Assembly: GCF_900169175.1 (NCBI RefSeq)
Contig: NZ_FXZM01000006.1
Location: forward strand, 1 to 64,000
Direction of reading: 5' to 3'
From: Brevibacterium jeotgali
GTDB taxonomy: Bacteria; Actinomycetota; Actinomycetes; Actinomycetales; Brevibacteriaceae
Length of the DNA stretch: 64,000 nt
Every line of letters starts with the position of its first letter. Position 1 is the first letter of the stretch. Positions 7,675 to 15,608 of this stretch are shown here, piece after piece. The position numbers were made by a program, and so were the translations under genes. The notes below the pieces were generated by a model. That model saw nothing but the letters and a program-made list of their open reading frames with translations. It was not told the origin of the DNA and did no database searches.

Positions 7675-8652
7675 TCAGGCCACAGACAGGACCTCGGACT
7701 CCATCCTCGCGTAGCTCGACTCCATGCCGTCGACCATGCCGGTGCCCAGCACCCTGTCGCGCATCTCCCGCGACGGGTAGGTGATGACGGTCGCCAGCAG
7801 AGTGCCGCCGTCGACCGCGGTGAGCGTCATCTCGTTGGTGGTGCCGGGCCCGTCCATGCCGATCATCGCCTCGGTCGCGGCTTCGTGTGCGGGCGGCACG
7901 GATTCGAGGACCTCGCCGGTGAAGCCGAAGCGCTCCGTCCCGTCGTCGGACTCCCATTCGTAGCGGAACGTGTCCCCCACCTTCTGCGCCGGCTCGCAGA
8001 CCGGCATCGTCCAGCCGTCGGGACCGAGCATCCACCTGCGGAGGAGCGCGGGGTCGTGGTGGGCGCGCCAGACGTGGTCGACGGAACCGCGGATCACGCG
8101 ACTCACGCGCACAGTCGTGTCGTCGAGGAGCTGGGCGTCGGTCCCGCGGTCCGCCGCGAACGACGCGAGGTCGGCGAGCACGTCGTCGATCTGACCCATC
8201 GCCGACTTCGTCCCTTCGAGCATCCCCATCTCCAGCAGCTGCTCGAGCTCGTCGGCCGCATGGAAGAAGGTGGTCGTCGTGAGCCGGGAACCGGACTCCG
8301 TCTCCGTGAAGGCGAAGACCATGCGCATGCTCGGCATCTCCGCGCTGGGCACACCGTCCTCATCGGCGAACCCGTCGCGGACCTCGAACGAGCGCAGGGG
8401 ATCCACCGCCACGAACTCCCAGTAGCCGCGCGAGACGGAGCCGTCGGGCAGAGTCATGGAGTAGTGCGAACGCCCTCCGGTCGTGAGGTCATGGCGGGTG
8501 AAGACCGCAGGGCACTCGACGGGCCCCCAGAACTTCTCCAGCTGCCGCGGGTCCGCGTACGCGTCCCACAGCCGTCGGACGGGAACGGGGAAGTCCGCGA
8601 TGATCGTGAGGGTGAGGTCTTCGGCGTTCTGGTCAATGGATGTGATGGGCAT
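7675..8652 (-). CDS. Tandem SRPBCC/AHSA1-domain protein
   Basis: 325 aa with two copies of the AHSA1-like START-fold domain. Copy 1 (about 14-160) begins FPVPVRRLWDAYADPRQLEKFWGP; copy 2 (about 180-320) begins IRGSVDHVWRAHHDPALLRRWML. Such domains bind hydrophobic ligands and are regularly paired with ArsR-like repressors in Actinomycetota; the actual ligand is unknown. The gene lies 18 nt downstream of the ArsR gene and is surely transcribed with it from the promoter at 9017-9045. The ATG at 8652 is preceded by GGAAGGTCC. A single-domain form is more common, so the duplication is worth noting. Confidence 0.82.
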   Translation of the reverse strand: MPITSIDQNAEDLTLTIIADFPVPVRRLWDAYADPRQLEKFWGPVECPAVFTRHDLTTGGRSHYSMTLPDGSVSRGYWEFVAVDPLRSFEVRDGFADEDGVPSAEMPSMRMVFAFTETESGSRLTTTTFFHAADELEQLLEMGMLEGTKSAMGQIDDVLADLASFAADRGTDAQLLDDTTVRVSRVIRGSVDHVWRAHHDPALLRRWMLGPDGWTMPVCEPAQKVGDTFRYEWESDDGTERFGFTGEVLESVPPAHEAATEAMIGMDGPGTTNEMTLTAVDGGTLLATVITYPSREMRDRVLGTGMVDGMESSYARMESEVLSVA

Positions 8653-8670
8653 GGGAGGACCTTCCAGTCA

Positions 8671-9009
8671 TCAGCGCTGCTCGTCGTCGAGCAGCGCGTC
8701 GAGGCGGACGATGCGGCCGCGCCAGATCTGTTCGTACTCGTCGAGGAGGTGTCTGGCGCGAGACAGCATCTCCGGGTTGCCGCGGACCAGGCGCTCCCGG
8801 CCCTTCTTCTCCTTGTTCACGAGCCCCGCTCCTTCCAGAACGGACACATGCTTCTGCACGGCGGCGAACGACATGTCGTAGTCGGACGCGAGCGTCGACA
8901 CGCTCGCGGGGCCTGACAGGGTCCGCCGGACGATGCCGCGCCGCGTCGCGTCGGCCAGAGCCCGGAAGATCCGGTCGACCTCGGCGTCGCTGAGCGTGGC
9001 GTGCACCAT
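8671..9009 (-). CDS. ArsR-family transcriptional repressor
   Basis: 112-residue winged-helix regulator. The text RIFRALADATRRGIVRRTL is the usual ArsR N-terminal helix, and YDMSFAAVQKHVSVLEGAGLV is the recognition helix region. No metal-binding ELCVCDL motif is present, so it belongs to the non-metal branch that accompanies SRPBCC genes. The start at 9009 is chosen because the promoter (TTGACA-N17-TATGGT) places the transcription start at about this ATG, giving a leaderless message; the in-frame ATG at 9021 lies inside the -10/operator. Confidence 0.85.
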   Translation of the reverse strand: MVHATLSDAEVDRIFRALADATRRGIVRRTLSGPASVSTLASDYDMSFAAVQKHVSVLEGAGLVNKEKKGRERLVRGNPEMLSRARHLLDEYEQIWRGRIVRLDALLDDEQR

Positions 9010-9014
9010 ACGCG

Positions 9015-9045
9015 CAACCATATGGTTGTACATTGCGGCTGTCAA
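9015..9045 (-). promoter_or_regulatory. Promoter and palindromic operator of the arsR-SRPBCC operon
   Basis: On the minus strand TTGACA (9045-9040) is separated by exactly 17 nt from TATGGT (9022-9017). A perfect 14-nt palindrome CAACCATATGGTTG (9015-9028) covers the -10 box. The repressor gene starts 8 nt downstream. This arrangement implies autorepression and a leaderless transcript; both are inferences. Confidence 0.75.
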
Positions 9046-9100
9046 GGGATCCCGACGCATCCCCGTACAGTGAGGGGTCGGAACGAGAGGAGGGTGTCGC

Positions 9101-10474
9101 ATGACAGAGATGACCGCGGAGGCGGCGGCGGACGCACTCGACCGGGCGCTCTCCGGGCGCATGGACTCCGAGAGTGTCGACGCGATCGCCAGACTGGCCC
9201 CCCACGTGGAGCGGCAGGAGCTCACACGGCTCGTCCACACCACGATGCCCCTGCAGTCCGCTGTGCTCTTCCGCGTGCTCGACAAGGACGACGCCCTCGC
9301 GGTGTTCGAAGGGCTGCCCCCGAACTATCAGGCCGAGCTCCTCCAGAACCTGCGGGAGCCGGAGGTCGCCCAGATCATCGAGGGCCTCGACCCCGACGAC
9401 CGCGCAGATCTGTTCGGCGAGCTCCCCGCGCGCGTCGTGTCCGGTCTCATGAGCGGGCTCGACGCGAACGAGCGCGAGATGACCGCAGCAGTCCTGGGCT
9501 ACCCCCGGGAGGCGATCGGCCGCTACATGTCCCCCGAGGTCCTGAACCTCCACGCGGACTGGACCGCTGCAGAGGCGATGGAGGTCGTCCGCGCACGGAT
9601 CGACGGTCCGGAGACCGTCTACCTGCTCCCCGTCGTCGCAGCGGGGCGGATCCTCACGGGCGTCGTCTCTCTGCGCAACCTCCTCGAAGCGGAGACCTCA
9701 GCACCCGACACGGCCGTGGGCGACCTGGTGCGCGAGGCGTTCAGCGTCCATGCCCTCACCGATCGTGAGCGAGCCGCTCGCGAATTCCTCTCCCACCGCC
9801 TCATCGCGATGCCGGTCGTGGACGAGGAGGAGCGGATCGTGGGCATCCTCACGATGGACGACGTGCTCGACATCATCGACGAGGAGGACGCGGAGGACGT
9901 GGCGCGCAGCAGCGGCTCCGAACCCCTCAACCGCTCCTACCTCTCCAGCTCGATCCTCCGCATCGTTCGCAGTCGCATCGTGTGGCTGCTGGTGCTCGCA
10001 GTCTCTGCGATCCTCACCGTGCAGGTGCTCGAGGTGTACGAGGACCGACTCGACCAGGTCGTCATCCTCGCGCTCTTCATCCCCCTGCTGACCGGCACCG
10101 GCGGCAATACGGGCAACCAGGCGGCGACGACCGTCACCCGCGCACTGGCCGTGGGTGAGGTGCGGATCCGGGACCTCGGCCGCGTCATCTGGCGCGAACT
10201 GCGCGTGGGGGCGCTGCTGGGCTCCGTCCTCGGGGCCCTCGGACTGACCGTCGCCGGCCTGGTCTACGGCTGGGCGATCGGGGCAGTGATCGGACTGACC
10301 CTCCTGTCGGTCTGCATCATGGCCGCGACCGTGGGCGGCCTCATGCCGATCATCGCGAAGCGGATCGGCGCGGACCCCGCCGTGTTCTCCAACCCGTTCA
10401 TCTCCACCTTCTGCGATGCGACGGGCCTCATCCTGTACTTCACGATCGCGACCATGGTGCTGGGCCTGCAGTGA
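9101..10474 (+). CDS. mgtE: Magnesium transporter MgtE
   Basis: 457 aa with the full MgtE layout. The N-terminal superhelical domain (about 20-130) carries repeated L..L.P..VAQIIEGLDPDDRADLFGEL segments. Two CBS domains follow (about 140-265, including ILTMDDVLDIIDEEDAEDV, whose acidic residues form the cytosolic Mg sensor). Five membrane helices complete the channel, including the pore segment with LTGTGGNTGNQAATT. The ATG has GGAGGG 7 nt upstream. It is monocistronic and convergent with the AGCS gene across a strong hairpin at 10484-10541. Mg2+ riboswitch structure was not seen in the short leader. Confidence 0.93.
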   Translation: MTEMTAEAAADALDRALSGRMDSESVDAIARLAPHVERQELTRLVHTTMPLQSAVLFRVLDKDDALAVFEGLPPNYQAELLQNLREPEVAQIIEGLDPDDRADLFGELPARVVSGLMSGLDANEREMTAAVLGYPREAIGRYMSPEVLNLHADWTAAEAMEVVRARIDGPETVYLLPVVAAGRILTGVVSLRNLLEAETSAPDTAVGDLVREAFSVHALTDRERAAREFLSHRLIAMPVVDEEERIVGILTMDDVLDIIDEEDAEDVARSSGSEPLNRSYLSSSILRIVRSRIVWLLVLAVSAILTVQVLEVYEDRLDQVVILALFIPLLTGTGGNTGNQAATTVTRALAVGEVRIRDLGRVIWRELRVGALLGSVLGALGLTVAGLVYGWAIGAVIGLTLLSVCIMAATVGGLMPIIAKRIGADPAVFSNPFISTFCDATGLILYFTIATMVLGLQ

Positions 10475-10483
10475 CGGCCGAAG

Positions 10484-10541
10484 CACACGGACGCGCCGAG
10501 GCCCGGGCGGCGATCCGCGCGGGCCTCGGCTCCTCCGTGTG
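10484..10541. terminator. Bidirectional hairpin terminator between mgtE and the AGCS gene
   Basis: An inner 11-bp stem (GCCGAGGCCCG at 10495-10505 pairing with 10520-10530) lies within an outer 8-bp stem (CACACGGA at 10484-10491 pairing with 10534-10541). It lies between convergent genes. No U-tract is present. Confidence 0.8.
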
Positions 10542-10542
10542 A

Positions 10543-10578
10543 GTCAGCCGCGACGACCGAGTCAGCCGCGACGACCGA
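10543..10578 (+). repeat. 18-nt tandem duplication across the AGCS gene stop
   Basis: GTCAGCCGCGACGACCGA occurs twice head to tail (10543-10560, 10561-10578). The minus-strand stop codon of the symporter lies at the start of the second copy (10562-10564), and the duplicate carries an identical stop just beyond it. Confidence 0.95.
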
Positions 10579-12280
10579 AGCGACCGGCCCGGCCGCCGGG
10601 GCCCCCGTCGCCAGTCCGCGCCCGCTGCGCCTTCCGGAACTCCCGGCGGATCTCCCGGCGCTTCTCCTTCGCCTGCTCCAGACGGAGCTCCTCAGCCTTC
10701 ACCTGTGCCTTCGTCGGCTCATGGTCGCGCAGTCCCACCTGGAGCTCGGCCGGGATCTCATCGAGCGTGCCCACCTGCGCGCGCGTCCGATACCGGAGGA
10801 TCTCCAGCCGCAGGACGCGGGACAGGAAGTAGATGCCGAGCAGATTGGGGACGGTCATGAGGAAGAACATCGCGTCGGAGAAGGCGATGACGGAATCCAG
10901 CGAGATCGAGGCGCCCACGACCACGGCGAGGACCCAGGCGACCTGGAAGCCCTTCTCCACCTTCCGGTTCTCGTTCGTGAGGTAGCCCATCGCCTTCTGC
11001 CCGTAGTAGGCGTAGGCGAGGATCGTGGAGAACCCGAAGAGGACGACGCAGACCGTCAGCAGGACGGGGAACCACGACGTGACCGTGCCGAACGCCTGCG
11101 AGGTGAGCTCGACACCGGCCATGCTGGAGCCGTCCGTCTCCATGTCGTAGAGACCGGTGGTGATGATCGCGAGCGACGTGAGGGTGCAGACGATGATCGA
11201 ATCCACCAGCGGCTCCCACAGGGCGGTGAAGCCCTCCGTCGCCGGGTCGTCCGTCTTCGAGGCCGAGTGCGCCATACCGGCGGAGCCCACACCCGCGGCA
11301 TTCGAGAACAGCGCACGCTGGATTCCGACGATCGCCACGCCGATGAGACCGCCGGTGATGCCCTCACCGGTGAAGGCGCCCTGGAACATGAGGACGAAGG
11401 CGTCCGGCACATTCGTGATGTTCACGAGGACGACCGCGACCGCACCGAGGAAGTAGAGGATCGCCATGAGCGGCGTGATCGCCGACGTCCACTCTGCGAT
11501 CTTCTTGATACCGCCCAGGATGACCAGCGCACACAGCGCCGCCATGACGACGCCGACGAGCCACAGCTTGTCCGCGAGCCAGCTGGAGTCCCCACCCGTC
11601 GCATTCACGAGCACGGCGGTCGCCTGGTTCGCCTGGAACAGGTTGCCGGCTCCGAACACGCCGATGACGGTGGCGATCGCGTAGAAGACGGCGAGGAAGC
11701 GACCCATCTTCGGACGGCCGATCTCCGCGAGCCCGTCGCGCAGGTAGTACATGGGACCGCCGGACGTCGTGCCGTCGGACGCCACCTGGCGGTACTTCAC
11801 ACCCAGCGTCGCCTCGGCCATCTTCACCGTCATCGCGAAGAAGCCGAAGATGATGATCCAGAGCGCGGCGCCGGGCCCGCCCACGGTGATGGCGACGGCG
11901 ACACCGGCGATATTGCCGAGCCCCACAGTGCCGGACAGCTCCGTGGCCAGCGCCTGGAACGACGACACCTCGCCGGGATCCGTCTTGCGCGTCGCCTTCC
12001 CGCGGATGATGCGCATCGAATGCTTGATGCCCGTGATCGGCTGCAGTCGGAGGTAGAAGGTGATGAAGACCGCCGCAGCCATGAGCCACAGGACGATGAC
12101 CGGGACCCCGCCGAAGACGGGGAGCTCGAAGAAGACGAACGCGGACAGGATCGTCGCGATCGGACCGAAGACGGCTTCGACTGCGGCATCGAATCCGCCG
12201 ACCACCTCCTCGGCCGCTCCCGCCGTGACAACGGCTTCCGATACCGATCGATACGCGTCTACTGACGACTCTGTCTTCAT
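10562..12280 (-). CDS. Alanine/glycine:cation symporter (AGCS family)
   Basis: 572 aa, about 11 membrane helices. The AGCS signature region is clear: GTVGLGNIAGVAVAITVGG with the following GPGAALW, then KMAEATLGVKYR and GGPMYYLRDGL. These sodium- or proton-coupled carriers import small neutral amino acids. The C-terminal 60 residues are charged (KAQVKAEELRLEQAKEKRRE) and probably cytoplasmic. The ATG start at 12280 has no clear ribosome-binding site; the leader contains an inverted repeat and a T-box-like 12-mer (12299-12310). An extended -10-like TGCTACTGT lies at about 12343-12351 on the minus strand. Confidence 0.9.
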   Translation of the reverse strand: MKTESSVDAYRSVSEAVVTAGAAEEVVGGFDAAVEAVFGPIATILSAFVFFELPVFGGVPVIVLWLMAAAVFITFYLRLQPITGIKHSMRIIRGKATRKTDPGEVSSFQALATELSGTVGLGNIAGVAVAITVGGPGAALWIIIFGFFAMTVKMAEATLGVKYRQVASDGTTSGGPMYYLRDGLAEIGRPKMGRFLAVFYAIATVIGVFGAGNLFQANQATAVLVNATGGDSSWLADKLWLVGVVMAALCALVILGGIKKIAEWTSAITPLMAILYFLGAVAVVLVNITNVPDAFVLMFQGAFTGEGITGGLIGVAIVGIQRALFSNAAGVGSAGMAHSASKTDDPATEGFTALWEPLVDSIIVCTLTSLAIITTGLYDMETDGSSMAGVELTSQAFGTVTSWFPVLLTVCVVLFGFSTILAYAYYGQKAMGYLTNENRKVEKGFQVAWVLAVVVGASISLDSVIAFSDAMFFLMTVPNLLGIYFLSRVLRLEILRYRTRAQVGTLDEIPAELQVGLRDHEPTKAQVKAEELRLEQAKEKRREIRREFRKAQRARTGDGGPGGRAGRFGRRG

Positions 12281-12281
12281 A

Positions 12282-12389
12282 GTCCCGAGGCGCGGGGTCG
12301 CGGTACCACCGGAGGGGAGGTCCGGCTACAGCGCCTGCCTCACAGTAGCAAGCGCATCTCCGCGAGGTCCGCCACTCGCGCCTCGGGAC
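12282..12389 (-). promoter_or_regulatory. AGCS leader with a 13-bp inverted repeat and a T-box-like core
   Basis: GTCCCGAGGCGCG (12282-12294) is matched by its exact reverse complement at 12377-12389. Read on the minus strand the leader also contains GGTGGTACCGCG (12310-12299), identical to the core of the T-box tRNA-binding element, 18 nt before the start codon. A specifier stem was not identified and a -10-like box lies inside the repeat, so a genuine T-box is doubtful. Confidence 0.3.
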
Positions 12390-12419
12390 CACCCAGGCGC
12401 ACGAGGCGCACGAGGGGCG

Positions 12420-12614
12420 TCAGCCTTCGCGGGGCTCGTTCCAGAGGCTCTGGAGGTCCGGTGCCAGCCACCCGCGGCCGATCGTCTGGATCACGCCCGC
12501 ACCGTCCAACTGCTCCAGCGGCAGACGTTCACCGCGAGGGCACACTGCTCTTCCGCGCGCGAAGTTGTGCAGCGCGAGCACCGCTCCCGTCACCGTGAGA
12601 ACTCCTGTCAGCAT
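12420..12614 (-). CDS. Small hypothetical protein, divergent from a LysR gene
   Basis: A 64-residue reading frame starting at an ATG with GGGGAGAGG 2-8 nt upstream. The first 17 residues (MLTGVLTVTGAVLALHN) are hydrophobic and could be a membrane anchor or signal; the rest is mildly acidic and includes RGWLAPDLQSLW. I do not recognise a family. It sits 160 nt from the divergent LysR gene, which may regulate it. Its reality rests on the ribosome-binding site and the codon pattern only. Confidence 0.4.
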   Translation of the reverse strand: MLTGVLTVTGAVLALHNFARGRAVCPRGERLPLEQLDGAGVIQTIGRGWLAPDLQSLWNEPREG

Positions 12615-12730
12615 GGCCTCTCCCCTTCGTTCGTGCCCGTTGGACCCACCTCGACGATCTGTCGCGGGCGACGGCCGGGCGGTCTCGTCCCCCACCTCCA
12701 TGATCCGCCCGCACAACACCTGAGGACAAG

Positions 12731-12775
12731 CGATGCTTCCTTGCGCATCGTTCAGCTGTGCTTATGCTTGGGGAA
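12731..12775 (+). promoter_or_regulatory. lysR promoter with overlapping dyad operator
   Basis: TTGCGC (12741-12746), 16 nt, then TATGCT (12763-12768) puts the transcription start at about the ATG at 12775, so the message would be leaderless. CGATGC-N8-GCATCG (12731-12750) is a perfect dyad over the -35 box and is a candidate autoregulatory LysR site. Confidence 0.55.
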
Positions 12776-13686
12776 TGGTCGACGTCCACCGTCTGCGCGT
12801 CCTGTGCTCCGTCGTCGCGACGGGGTCCGTGAGGGCCGCCGCAGACGCCCTCTCCTTCACCCCCAGCGCGGTGAGCCAGCACCTCACGATCCTCCAGCGG
12901 GAGACCGGGCTGCGGCTGTTCGAGAAGTCCGGCCGCGGCATCGTCCCGACCGCACACGGCCGCAGCCTGGCGGATCGAGGACAGGAGGCCCTCGCCGCGC
13001 TCGGCAGGGTCGATCGCTTCATCGACGACCTGAGGATCGGACACACCGGGTCGCTCACGGTCGGAACCTTCGCATCCGCCGGCGAGTACTGGCTGCCCTC
13101 CATCGCCGCCCGACTGCGCGGCGAGTTCCCCACGACGACACTGCTCATCGAACTCACCGATCCGCCCGTGTCGACCGAACGTCCCGACATCGACATCCGG
13201 ACGGAGCGCGCCACCCCAGCGCCCCACGTCCCCGCCGGCGTGACCCGGATCGAGATCGCCCGCGACCCGTTCGTCGCGATCCTGCCGCGCGACCACCGGT
13301 GCGCGACAGCCGATGAGGTCGCGGCCGCGGACCTGGGAGCGGACCCGTGGATCCACGAGTACGTCGGCGACGGGGAGGGCGCCCGCATCATCGCCGACGT
13401 CTGGCGGGCCGCGGGGATCGCGCCCCGCTCCGTCGTCCAGGCGGCCGATCACCGCGGGGCGATCGCCTTCGTGGCCAGCAGCGCGGGCGTCTGCGCGATG
13501 CCTGCGCTCGCGGCCCGCGATCTGCCGAACACGGTCGTCGCGCGCCGGCTGGTGCGCCCGGAGCCCGAACGCGTCATCGTCGCCTACGTGCTGGATTCCG
13601 TGCGCCACCACCCGGCGGCGGAGCGGCTGCTCTCAGTCCTCAGCGACATGGGAGCGCAGCACGAGCTCACGACGCGCCGGACCTGA
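12775..13686 (+). CDS. LysR-family transcriptional regulator
   Basis: 303 aa. The N-terminal winged helix-turn-helix reads HRLRVLCSVVATGSVRAAAD then FTPSAVSQHLTILQRETGLRLFEKSGRG; the C-terminal part is a two-lobe effector-binding domain starting LTVGTFASAGEYWLPSIAARL. The recognition-helix wording is of the ArgP/IciA-like subgroup but the target is unknown. The ATG at 12775 is preferred over an upstream TTG because it starts the family alignment and matches the leaderless promoter. Targets may be the divergent small ORF or genes elsewhere. Confidence 0.85.
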   Translation: MVDVHRLRVLCSVVATGSVRAAADALSFTPSAVSQHLTILQRETGLRLFEKSGRGIVPTAHGRSLADRGQEALAALGRVDRFIDDLRIGHTGSLTVGTFASAGEYWLPSIAARLRGEFPTTTLLIELTDPPVSTERPDIDIRTERATPAPHVPAGVTRIEIARDPFVAILPRDHRCATADEVAAADLGADPWIHEYVGDGEGARIIADVWRAAGIAPRSVVQAADHRGAIAFVASSAGVCAMPALAARDLPNTVVARRLVRPEPERVIVAYVLDSVRHHPAAERLLSVLSDMGAQHELTTRRT

Positions 13687-13746
13687 GCGGCCGCAGCGAG
13701 GACAGATCGCCGCAGCTCAGATCAACGGCGCCTGCGGCGGACACGC

Positions 13747-13784
13747 GGGAAGGCCCCGGAACCATTCGGTTCCGGGGCCTTCCC
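13747..13784 (-). terminator. 17-bp hairpin downstream of tRNA-Leu and lysR
   Basis: GGGAAGGCCCCGGAACC (13747-13763) pairs perfectly with 13768-13784 around a four-base ATTC loop. It lies 6 nt from the 3' end of the tRNA gene and serves the convergent lysR gene as well. Confidence 0.85.
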
Positions 13785-13790
13785 ACACTG

Positions 13791-13874
<84 letters not shown>

Positions 13875-14200
13875 GAATGACAACAGCACAAGACGTTACC
13901 AGCAAGCAGGGCCCTTGCACCAATCGAGCTCCCCACTCGCCCTGCACTGCCCGCCATTCACCTGCCGGACATCTCACAGCCGCATTCCCAGGCGGGCCAT
14001 CGCCCGGTCATCTGAGGCGCGCACATGCGGATCAGCGTGCGCCGCCGGCCCGGATGCCTCGATCCACTCAGCACGCATAGGGTGGGGACTCAGGATCGGC
14101 GCGTTAGCATGGAGTGCTGATGTGCCGTGCGCCGCAGCGCTCACCTGTGCCCGCCGCCGGTGTGACCCGGTCGGCAGACAGAAGTCGGAAAGGAGGCGTC
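13875..14200. promoter_or_regulatory. Intergenic region between tRNA-Leu and fhaA
   Basis: 326 nt between divergent units holding the tRNA promoter and the promoter of the fhaA-pknB operon. A TAGCAT (14105-14110) is a possible -10 for the operon, without a convincing -35. AGGAGG at 14191-14196 is the fhaA ribosome-binding site. No gene is seen. Confidence 0.4.
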
Positions 14201-15112
14201 GTGGGGGTTCTCGACCGTTTCGAACGCGGAATCGACCGCGTGGTCAACGGTGCCTTCGCGCGCGCGTTCCGCTCTCAGGTGGAACCGGTCGAGCTCGCGT
14301 CGGCCCTGCGCCGCGAGGCGGACAATCGCGCCGCCGTCGTGTCCCGCGGACGCACCCTCACGGCGAACTCCTACGCAGTGGAGCTGTCCAGCGGCGACCT
14401 GGATCGCCTCGGCCCCGTCTCGTCAGAGCTCCGCCAGGACCTGCGGCAGGTCGTCGGCGATCACGCGATCGAACAGGGCTACAGCTTCGTGGGGCCCGTG
14501 GCCGTGACCTTCGAGGTCGCGGACGACCTCGACACCGGCATGTACCGGGTCCGCGCGACCACGCGCCGTCCGGACGGATCACCGGCGGCCCAACCGGCCA
14601 ACCGGGGCGGCTACGATCCGCCGTCCCGTTCCAACCCGGTCGTCCCGGAGCAGTACGAAGCCCAGTCCGGGCCGGTCTCCGCACCTCAGAACCAGGTGTC
14701 CCAGCGGCCGCCGGCTGCCGCCCCGGCACCGAACGTCGCCCCCGCGCCCGAGGCCCCGGGCAGCCGCCGCCGCGGCGCCCCGGCCGACGCCTCGGACGAC
14801 CCGCCGGCCCGCGCTGCCTTCACCCCCACCGTGAGCGTCCAGGGACAGGTCCACCGCCTGCCACAGGGCACCACTGTGTTCGGCCGATCCGCGAACAGCG
14901 CAGACATCGTCATCGACGATCCGGGCATGTCGCGCCGGCACTTCGAGATCACCGTGTCCGGCGACCAGGCGGTCGCGACGGACCTCGGATCGACGAACGG
15001 CACGCATATGAGCGGCCGCCCCATCGGCTCCGTCTCCCTGTCGGAGGGCTCCGTGCTCACCGCCGGGGACACCCCCGTCACCTACTCCGAGGCAGGCCGC
15101 TTCAGTGAGTGA
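14201..15112 (+). CDS. fhaA: FHA-domain protein FhaA
   Basis: 303 aa. The N-terminal DUF3662 domain (about 1-125) starts GVLDRFERGIDRVVNGAFARAF, typical of actinobacterial FhaA. A Pro/Gln/Ala-rich linker follows, and residues about 205-303 form an FHA phosphothreonine-binding domain (TTVFGRSANSADIVIDDPGMSRRHFEI, TDLGSTNGTHMSG). In mycobacteria FhaA binds phosphorylated MviN and links PknB signalling to peptidoglycan synthesis. The GTG at 14201 has AGGAGG 5 nt upstream. It overlaps fhaB by 8 nt and opens the seven-gene operon. Confidence 0.93.
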   Translation: MGVLDRFERGIDRVVNGAFARAFRSQVEPVELASALRREADNRAAVVSRGRTLTANSYAVELSSGDLDRLGPVSSELRQDLRQVVGDHAIEQGYSFVGPVAVTFEVADDLDTGMYRVRATTRRPDGSPAAQPANRGGYDPPSRSNPVVPEQYEAQSGPVSAPQNQVSQRPPAAAPAPNVAPAPEAPGSRRRGAPADASDDPPARAAFTPTVSVQGQVHRLPQGTTVFGRSANSADIVIDDPGMSRRHFEITVSGDQAVATDLGSTNGTHMSGRPIGSVSLSEGSVLTAGDTPVTYSEAGRFSE

Positions 15113-15608
15113 GTTCACCGTCACAGTGCTGCGGTTCGCGCTCTTCGCGCTCCTGTGGCTCTTCGTCTTCCTCATCGCCGCAGTGCTCCGCCAGGACCTC
15201 TTCGGCCCGCGCGTCGCACGCAGCCGCCGCGATCGCCGACGCGGTCGTGCCGCCTCCGAGGCCCCGGCCGCCGCAGCACACGGTTCTCCGCCACCAGACC
15301 AGCAGTCCGCCTTCAGCTCATCGCCCACGCTCGTGGTGACATCCGGCCGGCAGAACGGGTTCTCCCTGCTCATGTCCGCCGGACAGCTCACGATCGGCAG
15401 AGCGGACGACTGCGGGTTCGTCATCGAGGACGACTTCGCCTCCTCCCACCACGCCCGCATCTACCCCCAGGCCGGCGCCTGGGTGGTCGAGGACGCGGGC
15501 TCGACGAACGGGACGTACGTGGGGAGCGCGCGCCTGACGCAGCCCACACGCATCGAGCCCGGCATGCCGATCACGATCGGCCACACGACGATGGAGCTGC
15601 GCGCGTGA
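15105..15608 (+). CDS. fhaB: FHA-domain membrane protein FhaB (FipA)
   Basis: 167 aa. One N-terminal transmembrane helix (FALFALLWLFVFLIAAVL, about 10-28), a basic Arg-rich stretch, then a C-terminal FHA domain with LTIGRADDCGFVIEDDFASS and DAGSTNGTYVG. The mycobacterial counterpart is a PknA/PknB substrate that supports FtsZ-FtsQ interaction. It overlaps fhaA (8 nt) and pstP (4 nt), showing translational coupling. Confidence 0.92.
   Translation: MSEFTVTVLRFALFALLWLFVFLIAAVLRQDLFGPRVARSRRDRRRGRAASEAPAAAAHGSPPPDQQSAFSSSPTLVVTSGRQNGFSLLMSAGQLTIGRADDCGFVIEDDFASSHHARIYPQAGAWVVEDAGSTNGTYVGSARLTQPTRIEPGMPITIGHTTMELRA

Noticed and set aside
12299..12310. A genuine T-box riboswitch
   Set aside because: The core 12-mer matches, but no specifier stem was found and a promoter-like box falls within the leader. 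It is kept only as a low-scoring observation.
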